From assembly GCA_031119195.1 (NCBI GenBank), contig JAVHYG010000011.1, forward strand, positions 1 to 22,040: a stretch of DNA of 22,040 nt, in the 5' to 3' direction. The notes under the pieces were generated by a model. It searched no databases. It worked only from the letters and a program-made list of their open reading frames with translations, and was not told where the DNA came from. Shown piece by piece: positions 1 through 8,400 of this stretch. How positions within the stretch are numbered: position 1 is the first letter of the stretch; each line of letters opens with the position of its first letter. This stretch comes from Rickettsiella sp. (lineage in GTDB: Bacteria; Pseudomonadota; Gammaproteobacteria; Diplorickettsiales; Diplorickettsiaceae). A program made the translations under genes and the position numbers.

Positions 1-47
1 AAAACCTATATATAAACCTTTGTTTAATCGTCGGCAGCGTAATTTTT

Positions 48-3000
48 TTATAATATACAGGTACTAAAGTCTCCTCGTATGAATGCTGCTATGATATCTT
101 TAGTAAATAAGCTAGTCGATGCAAATCCCGCGATATGCCTTACATTCTTTAGATGCTTTATAGTTTTTTTTTGTTTTTCTTCCTTTAACAGCTGTTTTTT
201 TTGCAAACAACTTACTTGCATGCTTCTTTTTTTTCTGTCAGATAAACAAGTAACTGATTTTTCAAGAAAAATTTCATCTTTGAACCTTTGAATAGATGAA
301 GCGATATAAAGTTGGATTTCTCTTTTTTCAGGTATCTTTGATAATTTTATTCTAGTGCGAACGCCCAGTAGATCTTCATTGTCTATAATAGTTTTTACAT
401 CATCTCTCGTAAGCACTCCTTTTACTAAGTTTTTTTCAAGATAAGCCAACATAGTTAGTACATAAAAAGGTGCTACCTGTCTTCTATAATTTAAAAAAGC
501 CTCCGTTAAAAATTCAACATACCTTAGTTTATTAAAGCGATTGTAGACCATATCAAAAAAGGAGGTCCACATTTTCATATCGTCAACCATCAGTATTGTA
601 GAAATTCTTTTAAATGAACTTTTATATTTTAAATAGTTTTGTAATTCTGGATGTTCTAATACATTGAACAAAAAATAGAGATAATGATAGCGCGTATCCA
701 TATTTTTTGAAAAATACATCACAGAAATCTCGGTTTTTACCGCAACTTCTTTAAATTGCTTAGCATTAGTTTGTAAGTGAAGATTGACGACTTTCTGCAC
801 TAAGCGGTGCATTACATACTCTGAAGGAGTAATACCAGCATTCAGCATAGAATAACTCTCTAATAATTCCATTGCCATACTTAATCTAGTCGGATGGTAC
901 ATTATAATTAACATATCCATATAAATATTTTCCGGACATATGAAAGACATGATATTTAAAACTTCTAATGCGGTTTCTCCGACTAAACCCTCTTTTTTAA
1001 TTAGATCAAGCGTCACTTTCCATGTCGTATAAGCCGTTTTTAAATAAGGATCGTTATTATAAATTCTAAAATTAAAATCTAATACCTCTCTACTTTTTTC
1101 TTTAAAAATTTCTATGTATTTTTCTATGTTAAAATTTATATTTATATTTCTTTGCATCTTAATATAGGCAACTGCTTGTTGCAGAGCCAATGGTAAACCA
1201 TGTAATAAATGATTAAGCTCATTTATTTTATTATCCTGAGCATCGTTTACTAAAGATAACCCTTGTTTAACTAAGGCTAATGCTTCTTTTTCGGTAAAAA
1301 CATCTAAAGAAATGACTGGTGCTGCATTTTTCCAATTTCTATAACGTGATGTTATGAGTAAATGAGGTTTGTTGCCTAACATCAATTTGGGTAGAAACAT
1401 CTCAATTTCTTCATAGTTTTCAACATTATCGAAGATAAAAAGACTTTTTCTATCAGAAAAATACTCATAAATTTCTTCTACGAGACTTTCAAGCTTATTA
1501 TATTCTCCGTACTCATCTTTTTTTTCAATTTTTAGCTTATCTGCTAGTTTAAAAAATGATTGAGACATAGCAACTTTTGTCTCACTGTTAATCCATAGTA
1601 CGTTGTTATCATAATCAGCAGCATGTAACTGTGCATAGCGTAAAGCCAGTTGCGTTTTACCTATACCCCCTAAACCACTCACAGAGGCAGAAGGTCCGGG
1701 CATTAGTTCAGTACGCGAATCTAATGACATCGCTGTCATTGCACTTACAATGCTTGTCGTTTTTGCCGACGATAATGTTCGGTGAAGTTCATGAAGCGGG
1801 GCTGTTCTTCCAATGAAATTTTCTACAGGTGCTCTGAGGTTAAAAAGGATTGTTTTTTTTTCCTGAGATTTTCTTATCGAAGTATCTTGCAAGCGATTTT
1901 TAATTTTGTCCAATATAGTTTGCGCTTTTATTCCCGCCGCTATGGAATGCAGAAGATGCCGATAACTTTGCACATCTTGTTTTAGACCAGTTGATGTGTG
2001 ATACGAAGTTATTTGCTCATATTTCGATGTGTAATCTTCTATTAGTGTATTTGATAAAGTTTTTTCCCAACTCAAGACATCTCGGTAACCATAGTGATCT
2101 ATTTCAGCAAGTTTTATTTTTTTGTAAAACTTTGTAGAATCAACTGTGAAAATAGCAAGACCAACGTTCTCATACAAGTCAGATGTATAAATTGTATTAG
2201 CATATTCATCCTTTATTGCATTTCCTGAAATACTTAGTCTAAATTTATTAAGTTTTAGATCAAAATATTTATCGGAGTTTCCGAATATGATACCTTTGGT
2301 AATATATTCCACTGAAAGATAGTCAATATCAGCTTGTTTAGAAATATAATTCATAAACCTTATTACCGCATCTTCAGCAAGTTTTTGTATTGCGATCTTA
2401 TCACCTGCTTTATCGGTAACATGCATAAATTGTGCTTCATAACTTTTAAATATTTCTACAGCCGCTTCAGCTAAATTATTACTCATATCTACTAAATTTA
2501 CATTCGAAAAAAAACGAGTGATTTTTTGTGCTTTTTTCTTAGATATGTAATATCCATGACTTACTGTGCGCAAAGACGTCACCATTGAAGATATTGTTCC
2601 TATCAATCCACGTGAGACAATAAAACCGAATAGTGCACCAGTTGCGCCTGTTTTAATCTCTTGTTTTAAAGCATTTAGGGATAGTTTTTCTCCTCTGGCG
2701 ATTAATTGATAAGCAGCTAGCTTTTGATTAGAATAACTAATAAAACTTTCAACGAAAATTTCTAATCGCATCTCCATACTTTCTTTTTCTAACCCTTGAA
2801 CTTTAATACGCTTTGGTGCAGAACCAGTTTGCTCAGATTCGAGAATTTCAGATAATTCAGACTTTGCTTGCAAATTTCCATAACTTTGTAGTCTTTCACG
2901 ACGTGCTGTATCAAGCTGAAGTTTTTCTACCAACTCTCGACGTATAGTATTAAAATAATAATGATTACGCGGTCGTTTTAACTGATAATTTAACCAATCC

Positions 3001-3548
3001 GTTGGCTGCATATCATTTAGCATTTTATTAAGGTCAGCGGCATTTTCTAAAGCCCATAAGCCACAGTTATAATCATCTGTTTGCTGAACGAAGTTTAGAC
3101 TGAAATCATTGATTACTACATTAAATCTCCGTAAAAGTGTGTAATATTCATTGGGTAATAAGCTGCCTTGAGAATCAATATAAAATCCGTCATAACCAGA
3201 ATAGTGACGTGACAACACAAGTGTCACCCAATGTAGATTACTTAAATTAACAATCAATGTAATTCGACTTCCTGGTAATTGAGCTGACGATTGGAATTCT
3301 ATTATTTGAGAAGTTAATTGCGCAATTGAACCTGAAATTTCAAACTTAAATAAATTGGATCTTGTCGAGGGATTTTTAAAAAAATTAAATTCTATACGTG
3401 CAATATCAGCAATATCTTCTTGCGTTAGCCAATAATTGTATTTTCCTTTTTCAGTCGCAGCTTCAAAGGTTTCAATTGCACGTTTTTTTCGATATTTAAT
3501 AGGATTTTCTGTTTTTAAAACATGTTCTTGTTTTGTTTTTGGCAACAT
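48..3548 (-). CDS. Ulp1-like protease / NB-ARC (STAND) protein, short paralogue of the 2525-aa toxin-like gene
   Basis: 1166 aa, no signal peptide. Residues about 35-210 look like a CE-clan (Ulp1/C48, deubiquitinase/deSUMOylase-type) cysteine protease: His106 in LHWV, Asp125 in YIDS, Gln156 and Cys162 in the spacing Q-x5-C-G. Residues about 260-560 are a mostly helical linker. An NB-ARC NTPase follows: Walker A GLGGIGKT (625-632), Walker B LFIFDNVE (703-710), LLITSR (730-735), GLPLA (784-788), and MHRLVQ (913-918) in the MHD position. A furin-type RKKR is at 1105-1108, followed by Ser. The protein aligns with the first ~1149 residues of the gene at 5420-12997, well over half identical in the NB-ARC block by eye, then diverges six residues before its stop. 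It is either a truncated copy or a stand-alone module; sequence beyond base 1 would decide. The ATG is preceded by AAGG about 7 nt upstream. Substrate and role are unknown; ubiquitin-like protein cleavage in a eukaryotic host is inference. Confidence 0.85.
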   Translation of the reverse strand: MLPKTKQEHVLKTENPIKYRKKRAIETFEAATEKGKYNYWLTQEDIADIARIEFNFFKNPSTRSNLFKFEISGSIAQLTSQIIEFQSSAQLPGSRITLIVNLSNLHWVTLVLSRHYSGYDGFYIDSQGSLLPNEYYTLLRRFNVVINDFSLNFVQQTDDYNCGLWALENAADLNKMLNDMQPTDWLNYQLKRPRNHYYFNTIRRELVEKLQLDTARRERLQSYGNLQAKSELSEILESEQTGSAPKRIKVQGLEKESMEMRLEIFVESFISYSNQKLAAYQLIARGEKLSLNALKQEIKTGATGALFGFIVSRGLIGTISSMVTSLRTVSHGYYISKKKAQKITRFFSNVNLVDMSNNLAEAAVEIFKSYEAQFMHVTDKAGDKIAIQKLAEDAVIRFMNYISKQADIDYLSVEYITKGIIFGNSDKYFDLKLNKFRLSISGNAIKDEYANTIYTSDLYENVGLAIFTVDSTKFYKKIKLAEIDHYGYRDVLSWEKTLSNTLIEDYTSKYEQITSYHTSTGLKQDVQSYRHLLHSIAAGIKAQTILDKIKNRLQDTSIRKSQEKKTILFNLRAPVENFIGRTAPLHELHRTLSSAKTTSIVSAMTAMSLDSRTELMPGPSASVSGLGGIGKTQLALRYAQLHAADYDNNVLWINSETKVAMSQSFFKLADKLKIEKKDEYGEYNKLESLVEEIYEYFSDRKSLFIFDNVENYEEIEMFLPKLMLGNKPHLLITSRYRNWKNAAPVISLDVFTEKEALALVKQGLSLVNDAQDNKINELNHLLHGLPLALQQAVAYIKMQRNININFNIEKYIEIFKEKSREVLDFNFRIYNNDPYLKTAYTTWKVTLDLIKKEGLVGETALEVLNIMSFICPENIYMDMLIIMYHPTRLSMAMELLESYSMLNAGITPSEYVMHRLVQKVVNLHLQTNAKQFKEVAVKTEISVMYFSKNMDTRYHYLYFLFNVLEHPELQNYLKYKSSFKRISTILMVDDMKMWTSFFDMVYNRFNKLRYVEFLTEAFLNYRRQVAPFYVLTMLAYLEKNLVKGVLTRDDVKTIIDNEDLLGVRTRIKLSKIPEKREIQLYIASSIQRFKDEIFLEKSVTCLSDRKKRSMQVSCLQKKQLLKEEKQKKTIKHLKNVRHIAGFASTSLFTKDIIAAFIRGDFSTCIL

Positions 3549-3595
3549 ACATTTACCTTAAAACTTAAAATGAAACTTATTAAAAATATTACTTG

Positions 3596-3623
3596 AAAAT
3601 ATTTTTTTTCAAACTTATTTCAA
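3596..3623 (-). promoter_or_regulatory. Candidate promoter of the short paralogue
   Basis: On the minus strand, TTGAAA (5/6 to the sigma-70 -35) and TATTTT (4/6 to the -10) are separated by 16 bases, with a leader of about 40 nt before the ATG at 3548. A second option farther upstream is TTGCAA-17-TAAAAA. The region is so AT-rich that such matches arise easily by chance. Confidence 0.3.
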
Positions 3624-3709
3624 TATTAAGATTTTTTTAGAATTAGTAGTTACAAATTGCAAGCCATTGTTTATTTTGTGTAAAGAAAAAAGCATGTTGA
3701 TTAGAGCTA

Positions 3710-3823
3710 TGCCTAAGCGTAATAGGCTTGAATTTAAGCCAAACGAGGACCGGAGTTTATATGCGCAAATGAAAACCTTTGAATATCGTTCAACGATGGA
3801 ATCAAACTTACTCAGCTTAGGCA
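3710..3823. repeat. MITE-like inverted-repeat element, copy A
   Basis: A perfect 9-bp inverted repeat (TGCCTAAGC at 3710-3718, GCTTAGGCA at 3815-3823) flanks about 96 bases. The pairing extends imperfectly outward (TTAGAGCTA on the left against TTAGTTCTAA on the right). The first 22 bases match a second site at 13302-13325 upstream of the large paralogue: TGCnTAAGC, GTAAnAGGCTTGA, with one 2-base gap. TTGAATATC (3779-3787) also recurs there. This suggests a small non-autonomous mobile element or a duplicated upstream region. No transposase is visible. Confidence 0.45.
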
Positions 3824-4065
3824 ATTAGTTCTAATACAATTTAGACACTCAGAAAAAAATTTAAAACTTCCAGATAATGATTTGCTTTTCCTTAGACCAG
3901 TTATTTTTATAAAAGTATTGTTGATAGTGGTTGTTAATATTGATCTGAATCTATTTCGGATAAATATTTCGCTGCAATTTAAGAATTACCATAAGTTTAG
4001 AGGCCGCATTCACTGATCCCGTATCACCCCTTGCAGAAACCACACAAGTGCATTGACGTTTTTTT

Positions 4066-4080
4066 TGAGAATCATTCTCA
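4066..4080 (+). promoter_or_regulatory. Fur-type operator (7-1-7 palindrome)
   Basis: TGAGAATCATTCTCA is a perfect 7-1-7 inverted repeat. Against the classical Fur 7-1-7 consensus TGATAATnATTATCA it differs only at the symmetric fourth position (G/C instead of T/A). It overlaps the candidate -35 of the membrane gene at 4154-5290, where bound Fur would block transcription. Repression under iron-replete conditions is inference from the site. Confidence 0.7.
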
Positions 4081-4103
4081 TTTGATGAGAGATAGTATAT
4101 ACT
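4075..4103 (+). promoter_or_regulatory. Candidate promoter of the membrane-protein gene
   Basis: TTCTCA (4075-4080, 4/6 to the -35) and TATACT (4098-4103, 5/6 to the -10) are 17 bases apart. The -35 lies inside the Fur-type palindrome. Transcription from here would give a leader of about 45 nt, containing a five-codon mini-ORF (ATG at 4115) before the ribosome site GTGGAG and the ATG at 4154. Confidence 0.45.
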
Positions 4104-4153
4104 TTAAATAAAATATGAATAAACAAATATAAAAAAAGTGGAGCAAAAAAAAC

Positions 4154-5290
4154 ATGTCTAAAAAAAAACATACAGTACAAAAAGTTGCCGTAACTGCTAA
4201 TGAATCACTAAAATCTGGTTTGTTTGCAGCTATTTTTACTTTTCAATCCAATCTAGGGGGAATTAAAGCAATCCTTGAACAGAATCTTAAATTTATTTTA
4301 TTTCCCCTAGCAGCAGTGACTGAAGTCATAACTACAATTTTAGCATTAACCGGCCTAATTAACGCTGAAAATAAAAACTTAAGAAAGACTTTTGATTTTG
4401 TGTTATCCCTAGTCACTACGACATTAGTTTTAACTGCAGTTATTGGTGGACTCTATTTTGGATTTCCACTTTTCGCTATCAGTGGATTATTCCTAGCAGC
4501 TATCGGTGCTGGTGCCCTCTATAACATGGGACAATTTTTTTACAATGCTTATCGTTGGCTAAACTTATCGTCTGAAGCTAAAAATGAAAAAGTATTATAT
4601 CGTGCACAGATGTTAAAATACGGTATTGCTAGCTTTATCGGACTAACAATAGTCATGGGTATCGTTACGACCATGATATTATCTATGGCTGCACCTATCG
4701 TACTTGCTACCGGTGGAATTGTAACAGCAGTTGTCCTGGTCGTTGGTGGAATATATAGACTACACAAACATTTTCATCCTACGCCTGAAAACAATTTGGT
4801 ATCAAACATCACTAATATAAAAAACGATATAATTACGCATTTAGAAGATGAAAAAGACTACAGAAAATCATTAAAAAATGATATTGCTGCAACAAGAGAA
4901 AGTTCTTCAGGAAACACAGTTCATCGTATATTTGGATTTTATCCACAAGAAGCAAAGCGTAAAGAAAAACTAGCAAATTCTAAACAGCGATCAGCACTTT
5001 TAAAACACTATCTACCAGATCCTGCAAACACGATCGTAGCTACCTGCCAAAGCGCAGTTAACCAACAATCTTTTTTTAAAGATAGAGGTAAAAACGAGCT
5101 GCTTAACTTACGACATACTGAATTATTAAATCATGTTCATGAAAATACATTGGGAAACACGGAAAATACTCAGCATAACGAGCCACATAATGAACCACGA
5201 AGCACCCCCAGCATTTGGAAACAATGCTGGGATGCAGGAGCTATTATGCCTACAGAAGCTGAACACGTTGATTCATTTAGTTTTAGTTGA
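4154..5290 (+). CDS. Multi-pass membrane protein of unknown function, probably Fur-regulated
   Basis: 378 aa; I do not recognise the family. No cleavable signal peptide: the first 45 residues are basic and polar. Hydrophobic segments lie at about residues 45-67, 80-103, 105-125 and 155-200 (the last probably two spans). A charged, mostly helical tail of about 170 residues follows, rich in Lys, Glu, Asn and His. The tail ends in a low-complexity HNEPHNEP stretch and SFSFS. The start is supported by GTGGAG about 10 nt upstream. It is the only plus-strand gene in the window, set between two homologous toxin-like genes and convergent with the larger. The Fur-type palindrome points to iron control. 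Topology plus a soluble tail would suit a secreted membrane-inserting effector or an immunity-type protein, but no motif shows either. Its separate promoter argues against co-transcription with either neighbour. Confidence 0.8.
   Translation: MSKKKHTVQKVAVTANESLKSGLFAAIFTFQSNLGGIKAILEQNLKFILFPLAAVTEVITTILALTGLINAENKNLRKTFDFVLSLVTTTLVLTAVIGGLYFGFPLFAISGLFLAAIGAGALYNMGQFFYNAYRWLNLSSEAKNEKVLYRAQMLKYGIASFIGLTIVMGIVTTMILSMAAPIVLATGGIVTAVVLVVGGIYRLHKHFHPTPENNLVSNITNIKNDIITHLEDEKDYRKSLKNDIAATRESSSGNTVHRIFGFYPQEAKRKEKLANSKQRSALLKHYLPDPANTIVATCQSAVNQQSFFKDRGKNELLNLRHTELLNHVHENTLGNTENTQHNEPHNEPRSTPSIWKQCWDAGAIMPTEAEHVDSFSFS
5207..5231 (+). repeat. Perfect hairpin inside the 3' end of the membrane gene
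   Basis: CCCAGCATT (5207-5215) and AATGCTGGG (5223-5231) form a perfect 9-bp stem with a 7-base loop, about 60 bases before the stop codon. It encodes the PSIWKQCWDAG region. It lacks a U-tract, so it is not a standard terminator; it could be an mRNA-stabilising or processing stem, or chance. Confidence 0.45.
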
Positions 5291-5330
5291 TTTGGGTCCT
5301 ATGGCACGCCATTAGCATGATAATGGGTAG

Positions 5331-5378
5331 AAAGCGCGGTATTTTTTAAGTATTGTAATTCCAAAAATACCGCACTTT
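5331..5378. terminator. Bidirectional intrinsic terminator between convergent genes
   Basis: AAAGCGCGGTATTTTT (5331-5346) pairs with AAAAATACCGCACTTT (5363-5378) over 16 positions with a single G/A mismatch, enclosing a 16-base loop. A-rich and T-rich ends provide U-tracts in both directions. It sits 40 bases after the stop of the membrane gene and about 40 bases after the end of the convergent 2525-aa gene, so it probably serves both. Confidence 0.75.
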
Positions 5379-5419
5379 TGTAATTTAATTATCTACTGAA
5401 ATAGAATTTTTTTCCTTAT

Positions 5420-8400
5420 CTATAAATTACACTTATAGGATGGTGGAAGCTTTTCTAAGCTTTCATAAGCATTGTCATTTTGTGCAAAAAAACTTAACTT
5501 TGATGAAATAAGCCCCCTTAACCGACTTCTTCCACTTTTAACACGTTCATCGGCAAGTAATAAAGCTTGGTTCTGTTGCTCCAAGCGATCTGTATCTTCA
5601 GAAAATTTGTTTACTAAACTTTGACTGATAAATACTTGCGTTATGTTATTACTCAGTGTATGCAACCCGCTTGTAACAGGTATCCCTATATTTTCAAGTA
5701 AAATTGGCAAAAATGGCAACACAAACAAGGCCATGCCTAAATACCAATAACTTAAGTCTCCCGTTAGACTGTAAAAACTATTAACTAGATGCAAACCCAA
5801 ACTAATGTTCCAAACCGATTCACTATTTGGAAAACACCATTCCAGTAGTCGCGTCAAATAAATAACATTATAAACACCTAATTGTAATAAATCCCCAATA
5901 AAACGAATGATTGGTTTTACGTTAGAAAAATCTTTACCATTCGTCAAATAAGCATAGCTTGCTTGAGTACATGGTTGAAGTAAGGCAATCTCTAATAACC
6001 CTGCTAAAAGCGACTGTGATTTTTGCGCAACGGATTGATGCGAAAACATTTGCTGTGTTGTTATATAAAGACGGTTTAGAAAATGTATGTCATCACGTGC
6101 ATGCCAGTCTAAAGACAAACCGGCTGTCTTAAATAGATTTCCTATCGGTGTATGTAAAGTCAATATACTAGCAAAATAATGACTCAGTGTAATTACCACA
6201 TGTCGCTGCCAAGTAGCAAAAACCTGTTGTTGATGTTTTTTCTCGTTTAATCTTTTACGAAGCGTGGGCGACAATTGAAAATATACTTCAACTAAAGGTA
6301 TTTCACGCATCTTATTGACTTTATCGAGATCCAATAGCCATTGACCAACGCTTACATGCCTTAAGTAATAATTATTATATTTTGTATGACTTATCAGATA
6401 ACTTTCAAAATTAACTAATTCCTTTACATACGTTTGACTCCAGTAAATGATTCTTTGCTGATTAACACAAATACCGATTAAACCCATTGGGGTCTTTGAC
6501 TTCACACATTGATTTGCAATATCAAATTCATTACGTAATGCAAGTAGAGATAAAGTGGAAGTTATTTTTGGCTTTGTGGTATCTACCTGTGCTACTAGCA
6601 TAGCCCCTGTAGTCAAAGTTATTAATATAGGATTTTCATTAATAGCACGCACTCTTCTGCCAAAAAGATTAGCTACGTACGCCATAAATGCGGCTGTTGA
6701 AAGTGTTATTGTTGCTATGCCCATCCAAGCTATATAATTTACACCCTGCATCGGTTTATTTGCTAAGTACCGTTGTTCCATGTCCCTTTCTGTTAAATAT
6801 ATTGAACGTTTAGATCTATAACTCTTTGATACCGTTGTATGTGTAGGGTGGGAATTACGTAAAGTAGAAAAATTAAGGGCTTTCTCAATTTGATTAATAT
6901 AATTTTTCAAATGTAAGGTCTTATCTAGAAAAATCAACGTGGCATTTAATACTTTTTTATACATTTCATCTAAATGATAAAATTTGCTGAATAGAATTGT
7001 ATAAATAGCGTAAGGAGATGCATGAGATTCCATCGCGTTCGTAACAATTAGATCGCTTTCATTTCGTTTAAAAAACGTAAAACTGCCCACGTTTTTAAAC
7101 AAAATTAACTCAGCATGTTGATTAATATCTTTAGTGGTTAGAACAATAATTTCTTTATTTTCGTTAAATACTAAGGATGACTCGATTAAAAACCAACCCT
7201 TCGACTTAGTATAGAAAATCTGCATTGATTCACTATCTTCGAGAAAAATATCCATTTTTTGATACCACTCTGTCAAAAGTGCTTTTTTAAATCGTATGCT
7301 GACGATAGGCCATGTCGTATTCAGCCTTAGACATTGTTTGTCGAAATAAAAATCTGTATTTAATCTTAAAACTAAATCATTTCTCTCTTGCGATAGTTTA
7401 ACCGTAATTGATCGTTCTGAACATTCACGTTTCGCTTTTTTTATGACTTCACGTAAATCCAATGTATCTCTAAAATCATCTGAATTTTCCACATCAATGT
7501 CATATAGCGTGAGCTCAGGTAAATAAAAGGAAGTTGTATTGGGTGGGGCTAATACATATATATTTTCACCACCATTACCGACTAGATAACTTTCAGCCAA
7601 ACAATCCGCAATAAAGATTTCACCTTTTTTACTGCCAATTAATGCTGTTTGGTTATTAAAGAATTGTATTGTAAAACTTTTTTTTAATCGATCAGCAATC
7701 GCAATAAAACGAGTTAGATCGTCCTCAATTGTTCTTACATTTTTTTCTACCTTAATATAAATATGATTTTCATCTAATAATTTCAGTTCAATACCTTCTG
7801 CAAAAATATAATAAGCATTTTCTGGAACAGAAAGAGAATTATTTTGACGTGAACTGGCTAAATATCTTTCATTTTGCAAGGTTAAAGAGAATAACGTAGA
7901 TTCAAACTTTCTTTTTGTTAATAGTAAATAATTAATAAAATATTTTTCATGCTGTAAATCAAGTTGTGGTAATAGAGAAAAATTAAACTGAAGTCGGTTG
8001 TTTTCAACCGTAACACTGCTAATGTTGTCAAAGGGATACTCAAAAAAGAAATGCTGTTGTATAGCGTCTTGAAATGGAAACTTAATCTGAACGCTACCTG
8101 GTCGATCCTGCGGTATCATATAATTAACAGGATATGGCGCCAAGTTAGCATCAATATAATGAACTGCCGTATTCGCTCTCAATATAACTTTTAGATTTTC
8201 TGCCGCTTCGCGAGTCACATAAATAATATCGGCATTTTCTTCATTTTCACCACCTTTTCCATCGACTAAGGTAATATCTTTTGTCAGAAAAAAAATATCT
8301 TTTTTATTTGCTCGGCCATAAATGTGATTAATATTTCTTAAGCTTATTTTATTCTTTTTTAAATCACATTGTGGAATAAACCCAGCTATCAAATTCTTTT

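Larger units (their letters stand above)
3549..4153. other. Divergent intergenic region, 605 bases, no supported gene
   Basis: This spacer separates the minus-strand protease-STAND paralogue from the plus-strand membrane gene. It holds a candidate promoter for the left gene, a small inverted-repeat element (3710-3823), and a Fur-type palindrome with a promoter for the right gene (4066-4103). A 69-codon open frame (3615-3824, minus) begins inside the inverted repeat; I see no good ribosome site or recognisable protein, so I do not call it. The stretch 3835-4050 shows nothing I can name. Its base composition is less extreme than its flanks, so it could hold decayed sequence. Confidence 0.6.

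Noticed and set aside
1..47. Frameshifted continuation of the short paralogue into the pore-forming region
   Set aside because: Both other frames are open to the edge but neither resembles the matching part of the giant protein; 47 bases are too few to decide.
3615..3824. 69-codon minus-strand open frame in the divergent intergenic region
   Set aside because: It starts within an inverted repeat, has no clear ribosome site and no recognisable protein pattern; AT-rich non-coding sequence explains it.
3873..3881. GATAATGAT as a second Fur half-site
   Set aside because: Only the left half matches; the other half does not continue, and it is not near a promoter I can support.
5420..5434. C-terminal Cys of the giant protein as a prenylation (CaaX) site
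   Set aside because: The ending is KCNL: the cysteine is third from the end, not fourth, so the CaaX rule fails.
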